A stretch of DNA of 52,222 nt from an uncultured Opitutia bacterium (GCA_903881475.1 CAIRTK010000050.1:1-52222), one strand, 5' to 3'; positions 8,864-18,540 are shown, counted from the first letter of the stretch. Translations and numbers: made by a program. Notes: generated by a model not told the origin, from the sequence alone.

Positions 8864-11629
8864 CTAGCCCGTATTTTTAAGGCCGCCACTGATGCCGTTG
8901 ATCGTGAGCTCGATCACCGCGCGCACCTCGTCGGCTTCGGCGGCGGACAGAAGCTTTTCCGTCCGCAGGCGCCGCAGCATGTCCACCTGGATGTAGTTCA
9001 GCGGATCAATGTAGGGATTGCGCAGCTGCACCGACCGCAGCAGGACCGGCTCGCCCGCGAGCAACTGGCGCTGGCCGGTCACGTCGAGGATTGCCGACTC
9101 GGTGCGTTCAAACTCCGCGGTGAGCAGGCCGCCGATGCGGCGGCGAATCTTCGGCTCCACGACCAGGTCCGCGTAGAGACCCGCGATCCCCATGTCCGCC
9201 TTGCGCATGGTCAGCTGGGCATTGTCGATCAGCGTCTGGAAAAACGGCCAGCCGGCGTGCATCTCGCGCAGCAGGCGGCGCCCCTTCGGCCCGCGCTTCA
9301 GGACCGCCGTAAGTGCACTCCCCAGCCCGAACCACCCGGGAAAATTGAATCGGCTCTGCATCCAGGAGAAGACCCACGGGATCGCCCGCAGATCCGCCAC
9401 GCTCTGCGTCGCGCGCCGGTAGGTCGGCCGGGAACCGAACTTCAGGTTGCTGATCTCGTCGATCGGCGTCGCCTGCCGCCAAAACACCAGGAATTCGGGA
9501 TCGTCGTGCACCAGTGCCTTGTACGCTGCAAATCCGGCCGCGCTCATCGTCGCCATCGCCTCCCGCCACTCGGCCGGGACCGTCGATTCGGACTCCGCCG
9601 CGTGCGTCCCCAGCATCACGCCATAGGTCATCTGCTCGAGGATGCGGTGCGCCAGATCCGGATCGTGGTACCGGGTCGACAGCACCTCGCCCTGCTCGGT
9701 CACGCGGATGCCGCCATCCCTCAGCCCGGCTGGCTGCGCCAAAATCGCCTTGGCCGCCGGCCCGCCGCCACGGGCGATGCTGCCGCCGCGGCCGTGAAAC
9801 AGGGTCAGCTTCACGCCATGCGCCGCGCCCACACGCGCGATCGATTCCTGCGCCTGGTACAGCGCCCAGTTGGCGGTGAGATAGCCGCAGTCCTTGTTCG
9901 AATCCGAATAGCCAAGCATCACATGCTGGTGCGCGGGAGCCGCCCGGTTGGGCAGCGTGAACAGGGCGGTGAGGATCTCGGGCGCTCGCTCGAGGTCATC
10001 CAGCGTCTCGAAGAGCGGCGCCACGGGCAGGTTGGCGCCGGTCAGTTTCTGGAGCAGTTCCACCTCCAGCACGTCCGACACGCCGTCGGTCATACTGATG
10101 ATGTAGATGCCCAGCGCCGCCGGGCCGAGGGTCGCCGTGGCGCGCGTCACCAGGGTCAGCGGATCGAGGACGTGGTGCGTCGCCGGCGAGAGTTTCTCCA
10201 ACGCCTTGGGGCTGAGCGGCGCGGCGCCGGCCAGGGCCGTCAGCAGCAGCTTGATCTTTTCCGGCTCTTCCAGTCGCGGATAGAAGGGCTGCCCGAGCAC
10301 TTCGGCCACCGCGGCCTCGTGCAGCGAGGAATGCTGCCGCAGATCCAGCCGGGCCGTGTGCAGGCCGAAAATCTCCAGCTGGTCGGTCATCGTGCGCAAC
10401 TCGCCGCCGGTCAGCATCGCCCCCCGCCCTGCCGCGAGGCTGGCCCGGATTGTCTCCAGCGTCTCCTCCACCGTGCGGCGGTCCAGGCAGGTTCCCACCA
10501 GCGCCTCCGCCGTCAGCAGGCTCCCGTCCCGCACCTCTCCCACCGCCTGGGTCAGGCGCTCGCGCAGCACCCCGAGCAGCAGCCGGTACGGCTCGTGCGG
10601 GTAACGCTTGCTGAGCTCCTCCAGGTGCACGGAGAGGTGCAGGTTGTCGCTCAGCTCCTTCTTGAGGGCCGGCACCACCGAGTCCCGCCGGTCGCTCACG
10701 CTCAGCGTGCGCGACAGGTCGCGGGCCGCGAGCCGGAGCTTTTCCAGCGCCAGCCGGCGGTGGAGCAAAAGCACCTCGGCGCTCACCGGCGCGGTGACGT
10801 TCGGATTGCCATCGCGGTCACCACCGATCCAGGAGCCAAACGACAGCCACCGGTGCGGCGGCCGCACCCCGGGATAATGCCGGGCCAGCGCACGCTCCAT
10901 GTCGGCCTGCAGCCGCGGCAGCGTGGCATAGAGGGTGGAGTCAAAATACCAGAGGCCGGTGCGGGCTTCGTCTGTCACCTCGGGGCGGGCCGTGCGACTG
11001 CGGTCCGTGAGCCAGAGCGAGGCAATCTCCCGCTCGACGCAGTCCGGCTCCAGCAGCGCGATGTCCGCCGTGAGTTCGGGTTGAGCCCGGTCGCGGAGGA
11101 TCTGGCCGAGCCGCTGCAACTTCGTCAGCAGTGTGCGGCGCTTGGACTCCGTGGGATGGGCCGTAAACACCAGCTCGATCGCCAGCCGGTCCACCAGGGC
11201 CTGCATCGCCGCCGCATCCACTCCGCGCTGTTTGAGTTCCAGGACGGCAGCCTCGATGGTTTCGCGCATCGGGCCGACCTGGTCCGTGCCAATGAAATTG
11301 AGGGCCCGCCGGCGCCGCAGCAGCGCCACGCGGAAATTCTCCTCGGCCAGGTTGACCAGCTCGAAGTAGAGCGTGAAAGCCATGGCCTGGCTGAGCGCCG
11401 CCGCCGGGCTCAGCCGGCCGACCGCGTCGCTGAGCTGCCGCTCGGCGGCCGCCTCGCCCATCCGCCGCAGCTTGGCCAGACGGCGGAGCAACTCGACCGT
11501 CTCGAAGGTCTCCTGTCCCTCGATCCGCACGATGACGCGGCCCAGCGCCTTGCCCAGTTCACGGATGTCCGTGCCGAGCCGGCTCATTTCCCGGAGTGCT
11601 GTGGAGCGGCGGTCTTTGCGTTTAGCCAT
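8864..11629 (-). CDS. ppc: Phosphoenolpyruvate carboxylase
   Basis: The product has about 921 residues and the full set of PEPC signatures: TAHPTESKRRTLL with the catalytic His, WIGGDRDGNPNVT, the mobile loop FHGRGGSIARGGGP, GYSDSNKDCGY, the MQSRFNFPGW segment and the terminal NGISGGLKNTG whose last residues bind in the active site. It carboxylates PEP with bicarbonate to form oxaloacetate, refilling the TCA cycle. The start is placed at ATG 11629 (MAKRKDRRSTA); an in-frame extension to 11692 is unlikely because it adds a non-conserved tail. It is divergent from lptD, with starts about 115 bases apart, and precedes glgB. Confidence 0.96.
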   Translation of the reverse strand: MAKRKDRRSTALREMSRLGTDIRELGKALGRVIVRIEGQETFETVELLRRLAKLRRMGEAAAERQLSDAVGRLSPAAALSQAMAFTLYFELVNLAEENFRVALLRRRRALNFIGTDQVGPMRETIEAAVLELKQRGVDAAAMQALVDRLAIELVFTAHPTESKRRTLLTKLQRLGQILRDRAQPELTADIALLEPDCVEREIASLWLTDRSRTARPEVTDEARTGLWYFDSTLYATLPRLQADMERALARHYPGVRPPHRWLSFGSWIGGDRDGNPNVTAPVSAEVLLLHRRLALEKLRLAARDLSRTLSVSDRRDSVVPALKKELSDNLHLSVHLEELSKRYPHEPYRLLLGVLRERLTQAVGEVRDGSLLTAEALVGTCLDRRTVEETLETIRASLAAGRGAMLTGGELRTMTDQLEIFGLHTARLDLRQHSSLHEAAVAEVLGQPFYPRLEEPEKIKLLLTALAGAAPLSPKALEKLSPATHHVLDPLTLVTRATATLGPAALGIYIISMTDGVSDVLEVELLQKLTGANLPVAPLFETLDDLERAPEILTALFTLPNRAAPAHQHVMLGYSDSNKDCGYLTANWALYQAQESIARVGAAHGVKLTLFHGRGGSIARGGGPAAKAILAQPAGLRDGGIRVTEQGEVLSTRYHDPDLAHRILEQMTYGVMLGTHAAESESTVPAEWREAMATMSAAGFAAYKALVHDDPEFLVFWRQATPIDEISNLKFGSRPTYRRATQSVADLRAIPWVFSWMQSRFNFPGWFGLGSALTAVLKRGPKGRRLLREMHAGWPFFQTLIDNAQLTMRKADMGIAGLYADLVVEPKIRRRIGGLLTAEFERTESAILDVTGQRQLLAGEPVLLRSVQLRNPYIDPLNYIQVDMLRRLRTEKLLSAAEADEVRAVIELTINGISGGLKNTG

Positions 11630-11744
11630 GGCGGCGCGCGAAACATGGGGAGTGCGGCACCGATGCAAAAGCCCAAAATGGGGATAAGTCACACAATGAC
11701 ACCGAGGCTTGCTTGCCTGCGTCGCGCCGCCTTTGCTGCGAATC

Positions 11745-13868
11745 GTGACCCGCCGTTTGCTCCTCCCGCTGCTGCCCGCCCTCCTCGTCTGCCTGCCCCC
11801 GGGCCGGGCCGCGGACGCACCCCAGCCGGTCTTTTCCAGCCAGGAATCCTCCTACGACGACCGCACGAAGGAGGCCGTGGGCGTCGGCAATGCCGAACTG
11901 ACTTATGGCGACACCCTGATCACCGCGGATGACTGGCGCTACAACCCGGTCACTCGCATCGTGGTATTTCACGGCCATGCCACCCTGACCAAGGGCGCCC
12001 GCCGCCTGCTGGCCGATGTCATCACCTATCACCTGGATGACGGAACCTATGCGGTCGAGAACGTGCGCATGGGCGAGTATCCGCTTTATGTCACGGGCAC
12101 GAGTGCGACCGGCGACAAGGTCACGCTGACCGTCAACGATGCGCGGATCACCGTCCAGGAGCCCGGCCCCTTCGTTCCCACCCTGCATGCCGCCAGGATC
12201 TTCTACACGCCGGGCCAGAAGCTGCGCGCGGAGGGCGCCAACCTGGGCGTGGGCGAGGTGCGCCCGGTCATCTTCGGCCTTTTCCAGCAGAACCTCAAGG
12301 AGCCCCTCATCTCCTATGTCTCGCTCACGGGCGGTTACCGCTCCTCGCTCGGCGCCTTCATCGAGGCCGGCCTGCACCTGCCCGTGGCCGATGGCATCAA
12401 ACTGGGCGGCGACCTGGGCATCTACACCAACCGCGGCGTGATGTTCGGTCCTTCCGGCAGCTACCAGGGAGTGACGGACGGGGGCGACTACCAAGGGCAT
12501 TTCCGCTCTGGATTCATCGATGACCACGGCGACCGCCTGACCGACGTGCTCGGCCGTCCGGTTCCCGAGAACCGCAGCTATGTGGAATGGGTGCACCAGC
12601 AGCAGCTCACGCCGGAACTCACCGTCACAGGCGTGCTCAATTACTGGAAGGATTCCGAGATCCTCCGCGATTTCCGGCCGGAGGAATTTTTCCCCGTGCA
12701 GCAGCCGGACACGTTCCTGGAGTCGGTCTACACCGGAAACAATTACTTCGTCTCCCTCTTTGCCCGGTTTGAGCCCAACAACTTCGAGTCCGTCCAGCAA
12801 CGCCTGCCAGAACTGCGCTTCGATCTGCTGCCCCTCGCGCTCGGCAATGGCTTTTATGAGCGGTTCAACGCGGGCGTGGCCGTGCTGCGCGACGATCCGC
12901 CCGACGGCACCGGGCCCGACCTGAGCACCAACCGGCTCGATGCATATTATGCGCTCAGCCGCACCTTCGCGCCGCAGGACTGGCTGAGTTTCACCCCGGT
13001 GGCCGGCGGCCGGCTGACTTATTATAGTGACGCGCTGGCCGGTCGCAGCACCTACACCCGCATCCTGGGCGAGGTCGGATTCGACTCCGAACTGCGAAGC
13101 AGCGCCGTTTACGACTACAAGAACGAGGCTTGGAAAATCGATGGGATCCGTCACCTGCTGACCCCGCGCATCTCGTATCGCTACATCCCCGAGGCGGACA
13201 AAGGGCAGGCCTACATCCCACCGATCGACCTGCAGACCTTCAGCACCTACCTGCCGCCGCTCGGCCTCGGCGACGTGCGGAACATCGACCAGCTGACCGC
13301 CACGAATACCCTCCGCCTCGAGCTCGACAACACGTTCCAGACCCGGGACCCCGGCTATGGCTCGCGCGACCTGGTGGTCCTCAACGTGGCCAACGATTTC
13401 CGGTTCACGCGCCAACCGGACGAGCGCAGCGTCTCCGTGATCCAGGCCCAGCTGGCCCTTATGCCGGCACGCTGGCTGCAGTTCGACGCCTTCCAGAGTT
13501 TCACGCCCCAGACGATGACGCTCCAGGAATTCAACACCGGCGTCACTGTGCACGACGGCGACCAGTGGTCGGTGCGTTTTTCGAGCAATTACCTGCGCCA
13601 GCAGCCCCCGCTGGTGCTCCAGCCCCTGGTCGGGCAGCCCCTCGATTCGTACAACTTGGACGGCCAGTACCGGATCAATGAGGCCTACGAGGCCGTCACC
13701 CGCCTCCAATACGACGCCGTGATGCACCGCTTCAACGAGCAGACCTATGGTGTCCGCCAGAAAATCTCGCATCTGTGGGTCGCGGAATACGACATCACCA
13801 TTTACAACGGGCCGAGGCGGGAAAGCGGCTTCGGCTTCAATGTCAGGCTCAACGTGCTCGCGTTCTGA
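11745..13868 (+). CDS. lptD: LPS-assembly outer-membrane protein LptD-like
   Basis: A product of about 707 residues with a signal peptide (TRRLLLPLLPALLVCLPPG, cleavage near GRAADA). An OstA/LptA-like N-terminal domain follows (VGVGNAELTYGDTLITADDW, then GHATLTKGARRLLADVITYH). The long C-terminal part alternates aromatic and polar residues as in a beta-barrel and ends NVRLNVLAF with a terminal Phe, as outer-membrane barrels do. The predicted role is insertion of LPS into the outer leaflet. GTG 11745 is preferred because it gives a normal signal peptide; TTG 11709 would add 12 residues. It is first in a plus-strand run with the rsmB-like gene, scpA and trxA. Confidence 0.82.
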   Translation: MTRRLLLPLLPALLVCLPPGRAADAPQPVFSSQESSYDDRTKEAVGVGNAELTYGDTLITADDWRYNPVTRIVVFHGHATLTKGARRLLADVITYHLDDGTYAVENVRMGEYPLYVTGTSATGDKVTLTVNDARITVQEPGPFVPTLHAARIFYTPGQKLRAEGANLGVGEVRPVIFGLFQQNLKEPLISYVSLTGGYRSSLGAFIEAGLHLPVADGIKLGGDLGIYTNRGVMFGPSGSYQGVTDGGDYQGHFRSGFIDDHGDRLTDVLGRPVPENRSYVEWVHQQQLTPELTVTGVLNYWKDSEILRDFRPEEFFPVQQPDTFLESVYTGNNYFVSLFARFEPNNFESVQQRLPELRFDLLPLALGNGFYERFNAGVAVLRDDPPDGTGPDLSTNRLDAYYALSRTFAPQDWLSFTPVAGGRLTYYSDALAGRSTYTRILGEVGFDSELRSSAVYDYKNEAWKIDGIRHLLTPRISYRYIPEADKGQAYIPPIDLQTFSTYLPPLGLGDVRNIDQLTATNTLRLELDNTFQTRDPGYGSRDLVVLNVANDFRFTRQPDERSVSVIQAQLALMPARWLQFDAFQSFTPQTMTLQEFNTGVTVHDGDQWSVRFSSNYLRQQPPLVLQPLVGQPLDSYNLDGQYRINEAYEAVTRLQYDAVMHRFNEQTYGVRQKISHLWVAEYDITIYNGPRRESGFGFNVRLNVLAF

Positions 13869-13920
13869 ACGCCGGGTACCCAAGGCCGTTGAAAACCCTC
13901 CGCCGCCGGGCCCCGTTCCC

Positions 13921-15120
13921 ATGAGCGTTGTCAGCAGCCAGCAGCAGGTTTTCCTGCGCCTGCTCGGCAAATTGCGCCCGCGATGGCATCAGGACCTGGC
14001 GCTGCCCGCCCAGATCCAGCGGATGCTCGGCGGCGAGCGCAGCTTCGGCTCGCGGGACCGGCGGCTCTACCGGGAACTGATCTACACCACGCTGCGCTAT
14101 CTGCCGTGGATCGAGCCCTGCCTCGACCGCGATCCGGCCCGCGCGATCAAGGTGGCGGCGTGGCTGGCGGCGGACACCCGGGATACCCGGGCCTACCGTG
14201 CCGGCACCTGCGCCGACTGGCCCGGCCTGCCCTCACTCGCGGCCCGCGCCGAATTCCTGAATGCTTCCGCCGCCGACCTTCTGCCCGCGTGGTTTCGCGA
14301 TCATTGCCCGGCCGTTTTCACGCCGCGTGAGCTGGAGGCCCAGCTCGCCCGTGCCCCCCTGTGGCTGCGATTGCAGACGGCGGATCCCGCTGCGATCGCC
14401 GAGGAGTTTTCCGCGCTGGACTGGCGCACCCAACCCGCCCCGGCGCTGGGATCCGCCTGGCGCGTCCTCGACGAAGCCGACGTGACCAAGACTGACGCTT
14501 ATGCCGCAGGCCGCATCGAAGTCCAGGACCTCGGCTCGCAAATGGTGTTGGAAACCCTCCGCATCACACCCGGCGAACGCTGGCTCGATGCCTGCGCCGG
14601 GGCCGGCGGCAAGACGCTGCAACTCAGCCAAAAGGTCGGGCCCGCCGGTTTGGTCGAAGCGCATGACACCCGTCCGGCCGCCTTGGATGAGCTGCTGGAG
14701 CGCGCCGAGCGCGCCGGCCTGGAAAATATCCGCATCACCGCGCAACCCGCCGCCGGCCGGTATGCCGGCGTGCTCGTGGATGCGCCGTGCAGCGGCTCCG
14801 GCACCTGGCGGCGCTCGCCGCATTTGAAATGGACGACCACACCCGCGCTCGTCGCCGAACGCGCCCGGCTGCAGCGCACCCTGCTCGACCGCTTCGCCGC
14901 CTGCGTCCAACCCGGCGGCCGCCTCGTCTATGCCACCTGCTCGCTGAGCCACGTGGAAAACGAGGACATCATCACGGCGTTCCTTGCCGCGCACCATGAC
15001 TTCGGCGTGGAAGCCCCGGCGCAGATCTTCGGCTTCGAGGCCCGGCCGGACGGCCTGACCATCCTGCCCGCCCGGCATGACACCGACGGATTCTTCACGG
15101 CCGCGTTGCGCCGGCGCTGA
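13921..15120 (+). CDS. RsmB/NSUN-type 16S rRNA (cytosine-C5) methyltransferase
   Basis: The product has 399 residues. A short helical NusB-like region (about residues 1-130) precedes a SAM-dependent methyltransferase domain: the glycine-rich loop LDACAGAGGKTLQL binds SAM, and the two family cysteines lie in DAPCSGSGTWRRSP and YATCSLSHVENED. The second Cys attacks C6 of the target cytosine and the first assists product release. RsmB (C967) is the best guess because of the N-terminal region, but RsmF or another NSUN member cannot be excluded. ATG 13921 is used; the frame runs 58 codons further upstream, overlapping lptD out of frame, and is rejected. Confidence 0.85.
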   Translation: MSVVSSQQQVFLRLLGKLRPRWHQDLALPAQIQRMLGGERSFGSRDRRLYRELIYTTLRYLPWIEPCLDRDPARAIKVAAWLAADTRDTRAYRAGTCADWPGLPSLAARAEFLNASAADLLPAWFRDHCPAVFTPRELEAQLARAPLWLRLQTADPAAIAEEFSALDWRTQPAPALGSAWRVLDEADVTKTDAYAAGRIEVQDLGSQMVLETLRITPGERWLDACAGAGGKTLQLSQKVGPAGLVEAHDTRPAALDELLERAERAGLENIRITAQPAAGRYAGVLVDAPCSGSGTWRRSPHLKWTTTPALVAERARLQRTLLDRFAACVQPGGRLVYATCSLSHVENEDIITAFLAAHHDFGVEAPAQIFGFEARPDGLTILPARHDTDGFFTAALRRR

Positions 15121-15161
15121 ATTTCCCTTGCCGCCTCCGGCACCAGCCCAAGCATCGGGGC

Positions 15162-15944
15162 GTGGTTCCCGACTCCGATTATCGCATCAAGCTGCAGGTC
15201 TTTGAAGGCCCGCTCGACCTTCTCCTTTTCCTCATTCGCAAGAACGAGCTCGATATCTACGACATCCCGATCGAGTCCGTGACGCGGCAGTACATCGACG
15301 CGCTGCATGCGATGCAGCAGCTCGACCTCGACCTGGCCGGCGAATTTTTCGTCATGGCGGCCACCCTGATGGAGATCAAGAGCCGCATGCTCCTGCCCAA
15401 GGGCCAGCACGCCGTCGACCCCAATGCCGAGGATGAGGAACTCGATCCCCGCTGGGAACTCGTCCACCAGCTGTTGCAGTACAAGAAATTCAAGGAGGCC
15501 GCCGCCCGGCTCGGCGAACTCGCCACGCTGCGCCAGGACCTGATGGAGCGCTACGTGTCGGCGCTGTCGGGCGACCCGCTCGACCGCCCGCTCAAGCAAG
15601 TGGACCGGATCGAGCTCTGGAATGCGTTCAACATCGTGCTGCGGCGTCTCGCTGAAAAGCTCGTGGTCGGGGAGATTCACGACGAACAGGTGACCGTCGC
15701 CGACCAGATGGAATACCTACTGGAACGCACGCGGACGCAGAAGACGTTCCTCTTTTCCGAGCTGTTCCCGGGCAAGGTTTCGCTGCGCAAGCTCGTCGCC
15801 ACGTTTCTTGCCGTCCTCGAACTCACCCGGCTGAAGCGCCTGCGGCTGCGCCAGGACGAGGCCTTCGCCGATATTGCCTGCGACGCGGTGGATCCGGAAA
15901 TCCCACTTGAAACCGCGGCAAACCCGAGCACGGTGACCGCGTGA
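15162..15944 (+). CDS. scpA: Segregation and condensation protein A
   Basis: The 260-residue kleisin begins YRIKLQVFEGPLDLLLFLIRKNELDIYDIPI, the hallmark of ScpA (F-x-GPLDLLL--I-k--idi-dIPi). A helical middle with the MEIKSRMLLP motif and a C-terminal winged-helix-like domain follow. ScpA bridges the SMC heads together with ScpB in chromosome condensation. The GTG start at 15162 matches the conserved N-terminus. No scpB is nearby; instead the stop overlaps a small unknown gene by 4 bp (GTGA). Confidence 0.94.
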   Translation: MVPDSDYRIKLQVFEGPLDLLLFLIRKNELDIYDIPIESVTRQYIDALHAMQQLDLDLAGEFFVMAATLMEIKSRMLLPKGQHAVDPNAEDEELDPRWELVHQLLQYKKFKEAAARLGELATLRQDLMERYVSALSGDPLDRPLKQVDRIELWNAFNIVLRRLAEKLVVGEIHDEQVTVADQMEYLLERTRTQKTFLFSELFPGKVSLRKLVATFLAVLELTRLKRLRLRQDEAFADIACDAVDPEIPLETAANPSTVTA

Positions 15945-16192
15945 GCAAAAAGAAGAAACGTCGCGCCCCGGCCGCGGGCCTGATCGGCCTCGGCCTGGAC
16001 AATGCGGATGGCCACAAGCGCATCACCACCGGGGAGCAGTTTGCCATCGTGGGCGGCTCGGAGGAAACGCACGGCCGCATGACCGAGACCGTCATCAAGA
16101 CCTTCGAGGAGCTCAAGACCCGCGGCAAGCAGCTGCACCAGGTCGAGCCGGTCGAACTGGCCGAGATTGTTCATCGCTCCACCCCGCGTTGA
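15941..16192 (+). CDS. Small basic protein of unknown function coupled to scpA
   Basis: The product has 83 residues and starts with a Lys/Arg-rich stretch (SKKKKRRAPAAG). A segment with HKRITTGEQFAIVGGSEETH and a helical C-terminus (MTETVIKTFEELKTRGKQL) follow. No membrane segment or known motif is visible. The GTG start overlaps the scpA stop by 4 bp, so it is probably made together with ScpA. I do not recognise the family. The position suggests a chromosome-related or housekeeping role, but that is only context. Confidence 0.6.
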   Translation: MSKKKKRRAPAAGLIGLGLDNADGHKRITTGEQFAIVGGSEETHGRMTETVIKTFEELKTRGKQLHQVEPVELAEIVHRSTPR

Positions 16193-16263
16193 GTGTCTTA
16201 AGCGGCCTCCCAGTTTGCATCCTGGCCGATTACGAGTCTCCTTATCTTACAACCGCCCTCTCC

Positions 16264-16590
16264 ATGTCCGACAAAATCGACAACCTGACCACCGATACCT
16301 TCAAAGCCGCCATCACTTCGGCCACCACTCCCGTGTTGGTTGATTTCTGGGCGCCGTGGTGCGGGCCCTGCAAGGCCATCGCCCCGATTCTCGAGGAGCT
16401 GGCCGTGGAGCTCAACGGCAAGCTGAAGATCACGAAGGTCAACATCGACGAGAACGACGCCATTGCCGTGGAATACGGCATCCGCGCCATTCCCACGATG
16501 CTCCTTTTCAAGGGCGGCCAGATCGCCGAGCAAATCGTCGGGATGATGCCCAAGGCCGCCCTCAAGGCGAAAGTGCTGGCCCACGTCTGA
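16264..16590 (+). CDS. trxA: Thioredoxin
   Basis: The 108-residue protein has the thioredoxin fold and active site WCGPC (Cys33, Cys36), the buried Asp region (VLVDFWAPWC) and the cis-Pro loop (RAIPTMLLFKGG). It is a cytoplasmic disulfide reductase. ATG 16264 gives the standard length; a TTG-initiated extension to 16189 would add 25 non-conserved residues and is rejected. It is last in the plus-strand run that begins at lptD. Confidence 0.96.
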   Translation: MSDKIDNLTTDTFKAAITSATTPVLVDFWAPWCGPCKAIAPILEELAVELNGKLKITKVNIDENDAIAVEYGIRAIPTMLLFKGGQIAEQIVGMMPKAALKAKVLAHV

Positions 16591-16621
16591 TTCATCGTCG
16601 GCCGGTCGCAGCGAGTGGGCA

Positions 16622-16649
16622 GCAGCCAAGGTAACGAGGCTGCGGATTT
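16622..16649 (+). terminator. Weak stem-loop downstream of trxA
   Basis: GCAGCC (16622-16627) pairs with GGCTGC (16638-16643) around a 10-base loop and is followed by GGATTTTGG. The T-run is only four, so it is at best a weak intrinsic terminator. It lies in the 135-base gap where trxA and menA converge. Confidence 0.3.
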
Positions 16650-16725
16650 TGGAAATTACCAAGCCGGACAGCGGCAAGGTTGGACTTTGATCCCTGGCTT
16701 CTCCGTGCTTCGACGTCCTCCGGCC

Positions 16726-17619
16726 TCAGCCGCAGTGCAGCACCAGCCCGGCCGTCAGCGCGAGTGCGTACAGCGCGAGCAGCTTTCCCGCATCGCCCAG
16801 CAGCCTGATCTGCTCAACCGGATCGTTCTGCCGGCGTAAGCGCCGGATCTGGCCCCACGCCATGGGCGCCAGCACGAGCGGCAAGAGCCGCCAGGCGCAC
16901 CGCTCCTTCCAGGCGAGCAGCAAGGGAACCGCCACCAATGCCACCGCCAGCGAGACGCCAAACTGAGCGCGGGCAAAGCCGCGACCAAAGCGCACGACGA
17001 GGGTCCGCTTACCCGCCGCAGCGTCCGTCGCGACATCCCGGTAATTGTTCACGACAAGGATATTTGCTGTGAGCAGCCCGATGGGAATTGCCGCAATGAC
17101 CGCGTCGGTCGCCAGCCTCCCGGCTTGCACGAAGTAGGTCGCCCCGACCGCCACCAGCCCGAAAAACAGAAAGACAAATACATCGCCGAGCCCGTGGTAA
17201 CCCAGCGGCCAGGGCCCGCCGGTGTACGCCAGGCCGCACACGATGCTCGCGACTCCCACCGCCAGCAGCCCCGGCCCGCCCCAGGCGATCAGGCCGAGCC
17301 CGCAGGCAAACGCCGTGGCGAAAACCGCCCACATGGCGCGTCGCATCGTGACGGGCGCAATCAGCCCCGCGGCCACAGCCCGCCGCGGTCCCACCCGCGC
17401 GGCCGTGTCGGCACCCTTGATGAAATCGTAGTAGTCGTTGGCAAAATTGGTGCCGATCTGCACCAGCAGCGCGAAACCGAGGCAAAGCCCCGTCGCCCGG
17501 CCGTCAAAATGCCCGTCTCGCCACGCCAAGCCGGAACCCACCAGCACCGGCGCCACCGCTGCGGGCAGCGTCCGCGGACGGGACGCTGCGACCCAGGTCT
17601 TCCATGCCCAGGAATTCAT
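16726..17619 (-). CDS. menA: 1,4-dihydroxy-2-naphthoate polyprenyltransferase (UbiA family)
   Basis: The 297-residue integral membrane protein has about eight to nine hydrophobic helices and both Asp-rich motifs of UbiA prenyltransferases: NDYYDFIKGAD (first) and NNYRDVATDAAAGKRT (second). The SRPRTLPAAVAPVLVGSGLA start and the NYRDxxTDxxAGKRT form are typical of MenA rather than UbiA. MenA attaches the polyprenyl tail to DHNA in menaquinone synthesis. ATG 17619 (MNSWAWKTWV) is chosen because conservation begins there. It is the last gene of the acyP-ABC-unknown run, separated from the unknown by about 84 bases. Confidence 0.9.
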   Translation of the reverse strand: MNSWAWKTWVAASRPRTLPAAVAPVLVGSGLAWRDGHFDGRATGLCLGFALLVQIGTNFANDYYDFIKGADTAARVGPRRAVAAGLIAPVTMRRAMWAVFATAFACGLGLIAWGGPGLLAVGVASIVCGLAYTGGPWPLGYHGLGDVFVFLFFGLVAVGATYFVQAGRLATDAVIAAIPIGLLTANILVVNNYRDVATDAAAGKRTLVVRFGRGFARAQFGVSLAVALVAVPLLLAWKERCAWRLLPLVLAPMAWGQIRRLRRQNDPVEQIRLLGDAGKLLALYALALTAGLVLHCG

Positions 17620-17703
17620 CGGGGCTTGGTCGGGAAGTCGGTTGAACAAATCGGCACGTTGGTGAAGAGGAAACCGAATGAATGAAGTCACCAGGGAAAA
17701 GTG

Positions 17704-18540
17704 TCAAAGGCTCCTCCCATTGCGGGGCGAGATCAAAGGTAGCCCGGGTTTCTGACCCGTCCTGTCTTCCGTCACCCGATAGGCCCGTTCCGCCGGAATC
17801 CCAAGCTCGAGCTCCAGCGCACGGATCCGGGCGAGCACCAGCTCCGCACCCGCCGCTTCATCGCCGGCGGGCAACCGGGGATGGAGATTCACCAGCCACG
17901 CCAGGGCGGCGTCCTTCGCTCCCATGCGTCGCAGCAATTCGGCATGCAGCCGCGCCGCGAAGAACGGGGCCTCCGGCTGTTCCCACGCCCGACGATAACT
18001 CTCCGCGGCCGCGCGCAGGTCGCGAAGCTGGTTCAACTCGATGTTCGCCCGCTCGACCCATAGCGCCGCACTCGCGGGATGGAACTTCATCGCCTCGTCG
18101 AGCAAGGCCAGCGCCCGCCGGGCCTGCTCGCGGATGATCCGCTGCCGCGTCCCGGCCGGGCCGGCTCCATGGCCACCGACATCCGCACACCGCCACGCCG
18201 CCAAGTCGTAGGCCACGATCCGCGCGCCATTCAGCCAGAAATAGAGCGGCTCCGGATCAATCACCGCCACCAACTGCAGCGTGGATTCCGTCGCGGGCAG
18301 GTTTCGCTCCTCCCAGGCCCCGGACATTCGGAGCCAAAGCAAATCGGCCACCGCCGGACGGAATCCTCCCGCCACGCCCAGCAGCACACCCTGCCCTGCC
18401 GCCATGAAACGGGAGTCCAGCCGCAGGGCCGGCCGACCCGCCCGGGTTTCCGCCCACAGCGATGATTCCACGTCCTGCAGCCCCCATCCTGTCAGGGCGA
18501 GGCCGCCCACGATCGCCAGACAGGTGCCCCGTCTAGAGTT
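17704..18540 (-). CDS. Membrane-anchored TPR-like protein of unknown function
   Basis: A product of about 278 residues with an N-terminal membrane anchor (RRGTCLAIVGGLALTGWG). An extracytoplasmic region with helical repeat character follows (EQARRALALLDEAMKFHPAS, then ALWVERANIELNQLRDLRAA), suggesting two or three TPR-like hairpins. The start is taken as GTG 18540, which overlaps the permease stop by 8 bp (both frames run through GTGAACTCTAG), so translation is coupled to the ABC exporter. It may be an accessory factor of that exporter, but no catalytic motif is seen. Confidence 0.6.
   Translation of the reverse strand, partial: NSRRGTCLAIVGGLALTGWGLQDVESSLWAETRAGRPALRLDSRFMAAGQGVLLGVAGGFRPAVADLLWLRMSGAWEERNLPATESTLQLVAVIDPEPLYFWLNGARIVAYDLAAWRCADVGGHGAGPAGTRQRIIREQARRALALLDEAMKFHPASAALWVERANIELNQLRDLRAAAESYRRAWEQPEAPFFAARLHAELLRRMGAKDAALAWLVNLHPRLPAGDEAAGAELVLARIRALELELGIPAERAYRVTEDRTGQKPGLPLISPRNGRSL

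Noticed and set aside
8759-11932. Very long open frame antisense to ppc
   Set aside because: The minus strand encodes a complete PEP carboxylase with all catalytic motifs. The plus frame is rich in Arg, His, Gln and Pro with no domain, as expected for an antisense shadow at high GC.
11622-13970. Long minus-strand open frame opposite lptD
   Set aside because: lptD has a signal peptide, OstA domain and barrel-like C-terminus; the opposite frame shows no motif or start context.
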